A stretch of 61,960 nt of DNA from positions 1 to 61,960 of the forward strand of contig JAFUTI010000033.1 in assembly GCA_017471465.1 (NCBI GenBank), written 5' to 3'. The stretch is from Prevotella sp. (lineage in GTDB: Bacteria; Bacteroidota; Bacteroidia; Bacteroidales; Bacteroidaceae). A program made the translations under genes and the position numbers. Shown piece by piece: positions 17,123 to 24,747 of the stretch (its first letter is position 1; each line of letters opens with the position of its first letter). Under the pieces are notes generated by a model. That model saw nothing but the letters and a program-made list of their open reading frames with translations, searched no databases and had not been told where the DNA came from.

Positions 17123-18715
17123 TTAGTTCTGCTTTTGCAACTCCCTGAACTCGCTGGGGCTGAGTTCGTACTTCACCTTGAAGTCGTGATTGAAAGTGGT
17201 AACGCGCGAGAATCCTGAGGCAGCGGCAATATCGGCAATACTCATGGTGGAGTCGCGCAGCAGTCGGCAGGCGTACTTCAACCGGCACTCGCGAATGAAG
17301 TCAGGCAACGACTTGTAGGGACTGCCTTGTGTGAAGGCTGTACCGATGCGGCGACTGCTGATGCCGAAATGAGCAGCAGCGGCCTCGCGGTCGAACAGCG
17401 GTTGGAGATACAACTGTTGGCTGATGATGGCCTGACTGATTTGCAGGAACAATTGCTCGTTTGTCATCGATTCGGAGATTTCAGCCGTCGTCTCAGGCTC
17501 TTGTTCTGCTGTGATGTGTTCTCTCTCAACAGATTTGTGTTTCTCTTCAGGCGGCAGCAGTTCTGAAATCTGCTTGGCAATAACGCGGTTTTTCTTCCGG
17601 ATGATGCGATGATGGCGAAAGAGGATGAACAGTATGAGTAGCAACAGCACTACTACTACAGACAAGCCGATGGTTATCTGGCGTGCATAATGTACCTCAG
17701 TCTTGTGCTGTTCTATCTCCATCTGCTGCTCGTAGTCTCGGAAGCGAGCTTCGTCCAGGTCATGAAAAATGGAGTCCATCTTGGCGGTCTCGCCCAGCAG
17801 GCACAGCGTCGGAATGATGAAATGACGCCCTGCCTGCGTCTGACCATAGCCGCTCTGCTCGTAGAGGTCGAGATACCTGCGTGACTGCTGCTGATTGCCC
17901 TGTCGGGCATACGCCTCGGCCAGATAGCCGTAGGCCCTGTTGCGATAGAAGTCGATATAGCCGGCGCGGTCTTCGTCGGCGGGTTCGCGGTAACTGCCGT
18001 CACGATAGTCGTCGGGGTGCTGCTCATAGTCGGCGAGCCTGTCCAACATGCTTTGGGCAACGGGAATGATGTCGGCATGACGCCCGGTCTCATTCAATAC
18101 ACCCACCTTACGTTTGAGCGCTATCATGGAGGCATCCAGTTCGTTGAACTTCCTCTTGCCGTCAAGAGCGGCTATCACGCTGTCTATCTTGGCAAGTCCT
18201 TCCCGCAGATGCCCCGTATGAGTCAGCGCCACGCCCATCTCAGCCTCGCTCCTCAGGGCTTCCGTCTCGTCGCCGTTCTCATGGAACAGCGTCACCAGCT
18301 CGGCCGTCCATCTCAGTATCCGCGCGTCGTCGTTGTTCCGCCGGCAGGCATTCACGAGGGTTTCTAATACATCCTGACGGTACTCATGGTTCTCGCGGGC
18401 CACGTCGAGCAGCATCAGCCGCTCACAGATGGCGATGGCCGAGTCCAGCCGCGTGCTCTCCAACGACTGGCAGTAGACCTTGGCGCGCAGCCAGTCGGTC
18501 TCGTAGTCCGCCATCCCCTCGGCGCGCAGCGAGTCAATCGTCTGCAGTGCCTGCTCAGGCCTGTCGGCAGTCAGTTCCATCACCTGTGCCGCCGCCTGCT
18601 TCACGTCTATCGCTGAACCGTCGCGCTTCTGACCGTCGTGCCCGTCAGCGCAGCCTGTCATCAGCACGACCATAACACCTATTAAAAAAAAACTCCTAAA
18701 TGCCATTTTTTCCAT
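17123..18715 (-). CDS. Membrane-anchored TPR/AraC-type transcriptional regulator
   Basis: A 530-residue one-component regulator. The N-terminus is a signal/lipobox-like segment (MVVLMTGCAD), residues about 40-350 are TPR-like helical repeats facing outside, a strong membrane helix spans about 352-372 (ITIGLSVVVVLLLLILFILF), and the C-terminal 100 residues are an AraC helix-turn-helix (RECRLKYACRLLRDSTMSIADIAAASGFSRVTTFNHDFKVKYELSPSEFR). This layout is common in Prevotella-like bacteria. It reads into the BMP/C13 lipoprotein operon (16963), making that operon an obvious candidate target. Start could be three codons later. Confidence 0.85.
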   Translation of the reverse strand: MEKMAFRSFFLIGVMVVLMTGCADGHDGQKRDGSAIDVKQAAAQVMELTADRPEQALQTIDSLRAEGMADYETDWLRAKVYCQSLESTRLDSAIAICERLMLLDVARENHEYRQDVLETLVNACRRNNDDARILRWTAELVTLFHENGDETEALRSEAEMGVALTHTGHLREGLAKIDSVIAALDGKRKFNELDASMIALKRKVGVLNETGRHADIIPVAQSMLDRLADYEQHPDDYRDGSYREPADEDRAGYIDFYRNRAYGYLAEAYARQGNQQQSRRYLDLYEQSGYGQTQAGRHFIIPTLCLLGETAKMDSIFHDLDEARFRDYEQQMEIEQHKTEVHYARQITIGLSVVVVLLLLILFILFRHHRIIRKKNRVIAKQISELLPPEEKHKSVEREHITAEQEPETTAEISESMTNEQLFLQISQAIISQQLYLQPLFDREAAAAHFGISSRRIGTAFTQGSPYKSLPDFIRECRLKYACRLLRDSTMSIADIAAASGFSRVTTFNHDFKVKYELSPSEFRELQKQN

Positions 18716-18733
18716 TGCACGTTAATAACACCG

Positions 18734-18741
18734 CAAAGATA
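18734..18741 (-). promoter_or_regulatory. -7 promoter element for the AraC/TPR gene
   Basis: Minus-strand TATCTTTG fits TAnnTTTG, 18 bases before the start at 18715. The -33 TTG at the usual 20-base spacing is absent. Confidence 0.45.
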
Positions 18742-18906
18742 ATCATTTTTTCCGAACAAACGAATACTTTTTCTTTTAAATGCTTGTTTCTTCGGAAAAA
18801 GATGCACATAGGCTCATTCAGCAAGCGTGCAATGAAAACGATCACCTTCTCCAGTATATCAGTTTTTTATTGTTTTATTTGGGTGCACCCGGATTTTTCT
18901 TTGAAT

Positions 18907-19527
18907 TTACTGCTCCAAAATTTGGAAGATAAGAGAAAGCCTGTATTTCATCATGAAGTTCCTGATATACGACTGGCCTATGGTGTCCTCTCTTATCACG
19001 GAGATTGTCCGCGCCCCTTTCATGATCAATACCTCAACGGCGTTGGCGTTTCTTTCAAAATATCGCCTGACATCTTTTGCCAAACGACGCGAATTGTAGT
19101 CGGATGTCATGTTCAATATAATGCGGTTTGCCTGCCCAACAGAGTCAAGCAGTTGAGTATCCACAGAAGTCTTGCCATAAACGGTTTTCAAGTCATATAA
19201 TCGATATAGACCCTTGCGTTCAAAGATGAAGTCAGCAGTTCTGATGCCATGAGGATTGGGAAGCAGATATACACGATAGCCCAAGGCTACAGCCTTTCTG
19301 GCGGCATCAATAAGTCTGGGGAAGTCGGTGTCGCTTTCGCCGCATTATTAAAAAGATGTATAAAAATGGTGTTTTGAAGGCCAAAAAGCCTCGATTTGGC
19401 TCCACTTTGCAAGGTATCCTGGTATATCCTTTGCCAATGCATTTTTGATAGCATTGAACTTGTCATCTCCGACATTCTTACTAACGATTGTCTTCAAGTC
19501 GGTCTTCGTGATAACAAAATGGGCAAC
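18907..19527 (-). pseudogene. Remnant of a phage head-type/polymorphic toxin C-terminal nuclease domain
   Basis: One minus-strand frame carries protein-like sequence from about 19527 (HFVITKTDLKTIVSKNVGDDKFNAIKN) through two consecutive TAA stops (19345-19350) to GESDTDFPRLIDAARKAVALGYRVYLLPNPHGIRTADFIF and on to the stop at 18907. The last part resembles CdiA-CT-like nuclease domains found at the C-termini of Bacteroidota phage minor head proteins, with a PD-(D/E)XK-like core (TADF...YDLKT). There is no good start codon, promoter, phage neighbour or immunity gene. The 125-residue ORF (to 19284) uses TTG and is not convincing as a free gene. Confidence 0.6.
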
Positions 19528-19553
19528 TTATTTTGTGAAATAGTCTAAAAAAG

Positions 19554-19584
19554 TTGGCTGATAATAAACAAATAAGTAACTTTG
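19554..19584 (+). promoter_or_regulatory. Promoter of the COG0523 metallochaperone gene
   Basis: TTG (19554-19556), 20 bases, TAACTTTG (19577-19584): an exact TTG-N20-TAnnTTTG promoter, 26 bases ahead of the ATG at 19611. No Zur/Fur-like palindrome stands out. Confidence 0.7.
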
Positions 19585-19610
19585 CACCCCAAAAGTTAAA
19601 AAACGAGATT

Positions 19611-20819
19611 ATGAACATGAAAGAAATTCCTGTGCTGCTGCTGACAGGCTATCTGGGCAGCGGCAAAACGACTTTACTGAACCGTATACTGTCAAACAAG
19701 CGCGGCATCAAGTTTGCCGTCATCGTCAACGACATCGGCGAGGTGAATATTGACGCAGACCTCATTGAGAAAGGGGGTATCGTGAACGAGCAGGACGACT
19801 CGCTGGTTGCCCTGCAGAACGGCTGCATCTGCTGCACGCTGAAGATGGACCTGGTGAAACAGCTGCAGGACATCATCGAGATGGAGCGCTTCGACTATAT
19901 CGTCATCGAGGCCAGCGGCATCTGCGAGCCAGGCCCCATCGCCCAGACCATCTGTTCGATTCCCCAGATGGCACCCGACATGGCGTGCCAGCCCCGTCTT
20001 GACGCTATCGTCACCGTTGTCGACGCCCTCCGTATGAAGGACGAGTTCGGCAGCGGTCTCGACCTGAAACGCCAGAACATCGAGGAGGAGGATATCGAGA
20101 ACCTCGTCATCCAGCAGATAGAGTTCTGTAACATCATCCTGCTGAACAAGGCCGCTGAGGTGAGCGCCGACGAACTGGGACGCATCCGCGGCATCGTCCG
20201 TGAGATACAGCCGAAGGCCGAGATCATCGACTGCAACTACGGTGACGTAGAACTCGACAAGATTATCAACACCCAGTTGTTCGACTTCGACGAGGTGGCT
20301 ACGTCGGCCACCTGGATTCAGGAAGTGGAGCGCCACGAAGAGGACGATGACGACGACGATGACGACGAACATGAGCACGAACATGAGCACGAACACGAGC
20401 ATGAGCATCATCACCACCACCATCACCACCACGACGACGAAGGCGAGGCCGAGGAATACGGCATCGGCACCTACGTCTACTACGCCCGCCGTCCCTTCCA
20501 CATCGGACTGTTCGACGAGTTCGTCGCCCGCAAATGGCCCAAGGGCATCATCCGCGCCAAGGGCATCTGCTGGTTCAAGGACGAGCCGGAGATCTGCTAC
20601 GTCTTCGAACAGGCCGGCAAACAGGTCAGTCTGCGCAATGCCGGACAGTGGTATGCCACGATGCCCAAGGACGAGCTGGAGCAGCTGATGGAACAGCAGC
20701 CCAGCCTGCGCCGCGACTGGGACGAGCAGTATGGCGACCGTATGCAGAAGCTCGTCTTCATCGGCCAGCACCTCGACAAAGAACTGATAGCCCGCGAGCT
20801 GGACTTCTGCTTAGTATAG
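19611..20819 (+). CDS. COG0523 (CobW/ZNG1-type) metal-chaperone GTPase with Asp/His tract
   Basis: A 402-residue G3E-family GTPase that likely delivers zinc or another metal to client proteins. Walker A GYLGSGKT (13-20), the metal-site motif GCICC (71-75), IVIEASGICEPGPI (switch/Walker B region), LLNKAAEV (NKxD-like guanine motif, here NKAA) and a C-terminal CobW domain (RPFHIGLFDEFV). Between them (about 242-280) is an acidic/His tract: eight Asp, six alternating His-Glu pairs, then nine consecutive His. Such tracts buffer metals. The ATG at 19611 is preferred over upstream codons because it follows the promoter and begins the GTPase fold. Its neighbours are unrelated. Confidence 0.9.
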   Translation: MNMKEIPVLLLTGYLGSGKTTLLNRILSNKRGIKFAVIVNDIGEVNIDADLIEKGGIVNEQDDSLVALQNGCICCTLKMDLVKQLQDIIEMERFDYIVIEASGICEPGPIAQTICSIPQMAPDMACQPRLDAIVTVVDALRMKDEFGSGLDLKRQNIEEEDIENLVIQQIEFCNIILLNKAAEVSADELGRIRGIVREIQPKAEIIDCNYGDVELDKIINTQLFDFDEVATSATWIQEVERHEEDDDDDDDDEHEHEHEHEHEHEHHHHHHHHHDDEGEAEEYGIGTYVYYARRPFHIGLFDEFVARKWPKGIIRAKGICWFKDEPEICYVFEQAGKQVSLRNAGQWYATMPKDELEQLMEQQPSLRRDWDEQYGDRMQKLVFIGQHLDKELIARELDFCLV

Positions 20820-20836
20820 TCCCACACAAAAAAAAT

Positions 20837-20898
20837 AACGCTTCACCGGCGTGATAAACAGCTGAAAATCTGTTTGTTCCGGTGAAGCGTTTCTATTT
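20837..20898. terminator. Bidirectional terminator between COG0523 and VirE-like genes
   Basis: Arms AACGCTTCACCGG (20837-20849) and CCGGTGAAGCGTT (20879-20891) are perfect complements, with a smaller AAACAG/CTGTTT hairpin in the loop. A-rich sequence precedes and T-rich sequence follows, so it can end both converging transcripts. Confidence 0.8.
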
Positions 20899-20901
20899 TT
20901 A

Positions 20902-22230
20902 TCAGAGGGCAACAACGCGGTAGAAGTTGCCCGTATGGAGATGATCGCGGGGGATGCCGAGACGTGTCATCATCTTGCCGAAGGCGGTCTCGCTGACGTC
21001 CTTAAGCAGCTTGGGGCTGTGGCGCGAGAGCTGACTCATGAGCTGCGAGGCTGAGAGCTGCTGGACGCGGGGCGACGAGGCATCGGTCTCTTCGCCGGCA
21101 GGCACGTCATCAGGCTGCGGTACGCGGAAGAAGCGCAGGAAGAGGTCTTCCAGTGGCGAAAGCCTGTAGTACTGCTCGTTCTGTCGCTGCATGCGCTGTT
21201 CCTCGTCCTTGGTGAAGTAATAGCGCTGTCCCTGCTCCACCTCTGTCACCAGCTGGGCATAGAGCTGGCGGTGGTCGATGCCGTCGACGGGTATGACGCC
21301 CTGTGGCTCCAGGATGAGGAATCGGCGCGAGCCGGTACGGTCGGAGAGCAGCTGGCGACTGTTGCTGGTGCCCACGAACGAGGCGATACGCGGCAACAGG
21401 TTGAAGTTGGTCTTGTACGCCTTGACGAACGACGGGCGGAGTGTCTGCATCAGCGTTTTCAGGTCGGGCATCTTCTTGACAGGCAGTTTGTCGAACTCGT
21501 CGATGCTGACCAGCGCGAACTCCACCAGCTTGCGCTCGGCATTGCCCTTCGAGGAGAGGGCGAAGTCGTCGGTGTAGTACGACTCCAGTTCCTCCGGCAG
21601 CAGCTCATGCAGGAAGGTACTCTTGTGCAGGCCCTGTGTGGGGCTCACCAGTAGCAGCATCACGGCGTTGGCGTGGCGGTCGTCGACGCCCATCCACTGT
21701 GCCACGACGGCGCGCAGCCAGATGGTCATCATCTCGCGACAGTAGTCGCTGGGGTTGATGCGTGCACAGAGGTCGGCTATGCGGTCCTGTCCGTCCCACG
21801 TGCCGCGCACGGTGTCGAGCCAGTCGGCCACAGGGTGGTAGTCGCGGGCCATCTCCGAGCGTATGCGCTGCTGGACGAGGCTCTTCAAGCAAAAGACCTG
21901 TCCCTCATCCTGCACATTATTCATAATGGTGTTCATCTGCCGCTCGTCGACGGGCAGCCACTCCCCCGCCCCGTCGCGACGGCGGTACTCGTAGCTGTCG
22001 CGGACGACGTTGTGGCGGAACTCAAACTCGCGGTTCACGAAGTCGGTCATCTCGCGGATAGGCCTCAGCAGGGCGCGCTTGCGCTGCTGGTAGCGCGCCT
22101 GCTCGTCGGCGGTGTCGGCGGCGGCGGCCTTTGTCAGGTTCTCACTCAGCAGCCGGTTCTGCTCTTCCAGCTGCCCGATGTAGGTGTTGCACTGCTGCAA
22201 CTTGTTTGTCAGATTAAAGATGTTGATCAT
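20902..22230 (-). CDS. VirE/VapE-like P-loop protein (DUF3874 type)
   Basis: A 442-residue protein of the virulence-associated E family, related to primase-helicase ATPases. A coiled N-terminus (to about 60) precedes the ATPase: LLLVSPTQGLHKSTFLHELL holds the P-loop Lys203 in a loosened Walker A (GLHKST instead of GxGKST), VEFALVSIDEFDKL is the Walker B/acidic motif, and SFVGTSNSRQLLSDRTGSRRFLIL is the conserved sensor-arginine stretch. The C-terminal 100 residues look like a DUF3874-type winged region. It is divergent from the HU-like gene, a pairing common on Bacteroidales chromosomes. Biological role unknown. Confidence 0.78.
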   Translation of the reverse strand: MINIFNLTNKLQQCNTYIGQLEEQNRLLSENLTKAAAADTADEQARYQQRKRALLRPIREMTDFVNREFEFRHNVVRDSYEYRRRDGAGEWLPVDERQMNTIMNNVQDEGQVFCLKSLVQQRIRSEMARDYHPVADWLDTVRGTWDGQDRIADLCARINPSDYCREMMTIWLRAVVAQWMGVDDRHANAVMLLLVSPTQGLHKSTFLHELLPEELESYYTDDFALSSKGNAERKLVEFALVSIDEFDKLPVKKMPDLKTLMQTLRPSFVKAYKTNFNLLPRIASFVGTSNSRQLLSDRTGSRRFLILEPQGVIPVDGIDHRQLYAQLVTEVEQGQRYYFTKDEEQRMQRQNEQYYRLSPLEDLFLRFFRVPQPDDVPAGEETDASSPRVQQLSASQLMSQLSRHSPKLLKDVSETAFGKMMTRLGIPRDHLHTGNFYRVVAL

Positions 22231-22266
22231 AATGCTTAAAGTAGAAAATTAATAACTTTTCGAATG

Positions 22267-22297
22267 CAAAAATACGAAACGGAAGGGGCACTTGCAA
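22267..22297 (-). promoter_or_regulatory. Promoter of the VirE-like gene
   Basis: Minus-strand TTG (plus 22295-22297), 20 bases, TATTTTTG (plus 22267-22274), 36 bases ahead of the start at 22230. Confidence 0.65.
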
Positions 22298-22401
22298 GCA
22301 AAAGGAATCCTAATCGACTGGTTTTCAGGCTGTTTTAAAGACCGTCACAAAACAAAAACATCAAGGCTCCTCATGATATTCCGGAGCCGCCATTTGCTTT
22401 G

Positions 22402-22466
22402 CCGACCTTGGTCAGCAACGTTACCGACATTGGTCAGGATCGTTGCCGACCAAGGTCAGCAATAAA
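22402..22466. repeat. Three tandem 22-bp repeats between VirE-like and HU-like genes
   Basis: Units start at 22402, 22424 and 22446: CCGACCTTGGTCAGCAACGT, CCGACATTGGTCAGGATCGT and CCGACCAAGGTCAGCAATAA. Each contains a short palindrome-like GACCTTGGTC or GACCAAGGTC core. They lie in the 348-base divergent gap, the only long gene-free stretch in the window, which also holds the two promoters and a decamer repeat. A binding site for the HU-like protein or another factor is possible (inference). Confidence 0.75.
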
Positions 22467-22492
22467 TTTCGCGAAGATTCAGGAGAAAATCC

Positions 22493-22523
22493 TTGCACAT
22501 GCCGAAAAAAAAGCGTACCTTTG
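22493..22523 (+). promoter_or_regulatory. Promoter of the HU-like gene
   Basis: TTG (22493-22495), 20 bases, TACCTTTG (22516-22523). Transcription should begin at about 22530, at the first CAACAATCAT repeat. Confidence 0.7.
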
Positions 22524-22530
22524 CAAACAT

Positions 22531-22567
22531 CAACAATCATCAACAATCATCAACAATCATCAACAAT
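22531..22567 (+). repeat. Four CAACAATCAT decamers in the HU-like 5' leader
   Basis: CAACAATCAT occurs three times without a gap and a fourth time as CAACAAT, just downstream of the promoter and 12 bases before the ATG. The repeat forms nearly the whole untranslated leader. It carries no stem and is likely variable in copy number. Confidence 0.8.
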
Positions 22568-22578
22568 AGCCACTGATT

Positions 22579-23232
22579 ATGAGCAGCAAATACGAGATCC
22601 ACTACAGCGTCCACCCCACGCCGAAGAAGCCCGGCGACACGACGCAGACCTACCACGCAAGACAAAATATCCGCGAGGTGATACACAGCGAACGGCTGAA
22701 GACCCACATCGCCGACTACACCCTCATCACTGGCGGTCTGTTCGAGATGGTGATGCACACACTGAAAAAAGAGCTTGCCGAACAGCTGCGGATGGGCAAA
22801 AGCGTCCATCTGGACGGCATCGGCCGCTTCAGTCTGCAGATAGGCACCGTCAAGAAGAAGGACGCGGCGGGCCACTGGCGCACAAAGACCTATACCGCCC
22901 CCGACGAGCTGACCGCCCGCGAACTGTGTATCGACGGCATCTCGTTCGTTCCCGACAAGGAGATGATGGACGCGATAGACGCCGACAACTGCCAGTTCGT
23001 GCGCGACAAGGGGTCGTACAACTGCGAGATCCCACGCGGCCAACTGCTGAAGACGCTGGCCGACTATTGCGCCCAGAACGGGTCGTTCACGCGGCGCGCC
23101 TTCCAGTTTCTGTTCAAGGTGTCGCGCTACAAGGCCGACGAGATGCTGACTGCCCTCGTCAACGAGCCATACCCCAAGTACTACCGCGAAAAACAGGGAA
23201 CGACGTGGGTGTATCGCAAGACCGGCACCTGA
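22579..23232 (+). CDS. HU-like DNA-binding protein with C-terminal extension
   Basis: A 217-residue protein. Residues about 1-125 match the Bacteroidales HU-HIG type fold (HARQNIREVIHSERLKTHIADYTLITGGLFEMV...LAEQLRMGKSVHLDGIGRFSLQIGTVKK), which binds or bends DNA. The last 75 residues (LLKTLADYCAQNGSFTRRAFQFLFKVSRYKADEML) resemble a winged-helix/DNA-binding extension seen in these paralogues. It faces the VirE-like gene across the repeat region. Role unproven; nucleoid or mobile-element-linked functions have been considered for the family. Confidence 0.82.
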   Translation: MSSKYEIHYSVHPTPKKPGDTTQTYHARQNIREVIHSERLKTHIADYTLITGGLFEMVMHTLKKELAEQLRMGKSVHLDGIGRFSLQIGTVKKKDAAGHWRTKTYTAPDELTARELCIDGISFVPDKEMMDAIDADNCQFVRDKGSYNCEIPRGQLLKTLADYCAQNGSFTRRAFQFLFKVSRYKADEMLTALVNEPYPKYYREKQGTTWVYRKTGT

Positions 23233-23401
23233 GCGGCACCTGAGCTGTCCCTGCCGGTCACCGTCCATCCTTCACCGCAAACGGCTGAGCATCAGCAGGA
23301 ATCGGTTCGTGTGAATGGTTTTTCAGGAAGTGAGACTTTGTCACTTTATTAATAATGTGTAAAAGTTAGGCGAATGACGGCTGTTTTCGATAAAGATTTC
23401 G

Positions 23402-23409
23402 TAACTTTG
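23402..23409 (+). promoter_or_regulatory. -7 promoter element for glyA
   Basis: TAACTTTG fits TAnnTTTG, 48 bases ahead of the glyA ATG; no clean -33 TTG at the standard spacing. No glycine riboswitch-like structure is apparent in the leader. Confidence 0.5.
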
Positions 23410-23457
23410 CACCCTCAAACACAGATTTTATCCATAAAAGTCAAATAGACCACAAAA

Positions 23458-24738
23458 ATGAAAAGAGACAACCAGATTTTCGAGTTGATTGAGAAAGAGC
23501 ATCAGCGCCAGTTGAAGGGCATTGAGCTGATTGCCAGTGAGAACTTCGTGAGTGACCAGGTGATGGAGGCCATGGGCTCGTACCTGACGAACAAGTACGC
23601 CGAGGGCTATCCCGGCAAGCGCTACTACGGCGGTTGCCAGGTGGTGGACGAGGTCGAGAAGCTGGCCATCGAGCGCGTCTGCAAGCTGTTCGACGCCGAG
23701 TATGCCAACGTACAGCCCCACTCCGGCGCCCAGGCCAATGCCGCCGTTCTACTGGCCGTTCTGCAGCCTGGCGACACGTTCATGGGTCTGAACCTGGCTC
23801 ACGGCGGACACCTCTCTCACGGTTCGCTGGTCAACACGTCGGGCATCCTCTACAAGCCCGTTGGCTACAACCTTAACAAGGAGACGGGCCGCGTCGACTA
23901 CGACGAGATGGAGCAGCTGGCCTTGGAGCACAAGCCGAAGCTGATTATCGGCGGCGGTTCGGCCTACAGCCGCGAATGGGACTACAAGCGCATGCGTGAG
24001 ATTGCCGACAAGGTAGGTGCCCTGCTGATGATCGACATGGCCCACCCCGCCGGTCTGATAGCCGCCGGACTGCTGGACAATCCCGTGAAGTATGCCCATA
24101 TCGTCACCTCCACGACCCACAAGACGCTGCGCGGTCCGCGTGGCGGTATCATCCTCATGGGAAAGGACTTCGAGAATCCCTGGGGTCTGAAGACGCCAAA
24201 GGGTGAGGTGAAGATGATGTCGGCCCTGCTTAACTCGGCGGTCTTCCCCGGTCAGCAGGGCGGTCCGCTGGAGCATGTCATCGCCGCCAAGGCCGTGGCC
24301 TTCGGCGAGGCTCTGCAGCCTGAGTTCAAGGAGTGGGCAAGCCAGGTTCAGAAGAACGCCAAGGTGCTTGCCGACGAGCTCATCAAGCGCGGCTTCGGCA
24401 TCGTCAGCGGCGGCACCGACAACCACTCTATGCTTGTCGACCTGCGCTCGAAATATCCCGACCTGACGGGTAAGGTAGCTGAGAACGCCCTGGTTGCTGC
24501 CGACATCACCGTTAACAAGAACATGGTACCGTTCGACAGCCGCTCGGCCTTCCAGACCTCCGGCATCCGTCTGGGAACTCCCGCCATCACCACCCGTGGT
24601 GCGAAGAAAGACCTGATGGTACAGATTGCCGCCTGGATAGAAGAGGTGCTCAACGCTCCTGAGGACGAGAGCGTCATCGCCAGTGTCCGCCAGCGCGTCA
24701 ACGACAAGATGAAGGAATACCCACTTTTCGCTTATTAA
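23458..24738 (+). CDS. glyA: Serine hydroxymethyltransferase
   Basis: A PLP enzyme interconverting serine and glycine with tetrahydrofolate; main source of one-carbon units. The 426-residue length and motifs are canonical: [55 protein letters not shown]-like ([10 protein letters not shown]), ADIAHPAG-like ([10 protein letters not shown]) and [15 protein letters not shown] with the Schiff-base Lys222. Only 9 bases separate it from the following CotH-like gene, so they may be co-transcribed to the terminator at 29271. Confidence 0.98.
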   Translation: MKRDNQIFELIEKEHQRQLKGIELIASENFVSDQVMEAMGSYLTNKYAEGYPGKRYYGGCQVVDEVEKLAIERVCKLFDAEYANVQPHSGAQANAAVLLAVLQPGDTFMGLNLAHGGHLSHGSLVNTSGILYKPVGYNLNKETGRVDYDEMEQLALEHKPKLIIGGGSAYSREWDYKRMREIADKVGALLMIDMAHPAGLIAAGLLDNPVKYAHIVTSTTHKTLRGPRGGIILMGKDFENPWGLKTPKGEVKMMSALLNSAVFPGQQGGPLEHVIAAKAVAFGEALQPEFKEWASQVQKNAKVLADELIKRGFGIVSGGTDNHSMLVDLRSKYPDLTGKVAENALVAADITVNKNMVPFDSRSAFQTSGIRLGTPAITTRGAKKDLMVQIAAWIEEVLNAPEDESVIASVRQRVNDKMKEYPLFAY

Positions 24739-24747
24739 CAGATAGTT

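Noticed and set aside
18907-19284. Free-standing 125-residue gene
   Set aside because: Starts with TTG, no promoter, and the matching frame continues upstream through stops, so it is treated as part of a remnant.
22402-22567. CRISPR array between VirE-like and HU-like genes
   Set aside because: The repeats are contiguous without spacers, only three or four units, and no cas gene is present.
23220-23259. Terminator after the HU-like gene
   Set aside because: GACCGGCA/TGCCGGTC can pair, but it overlaps the stop codon and lacks a T-tract.
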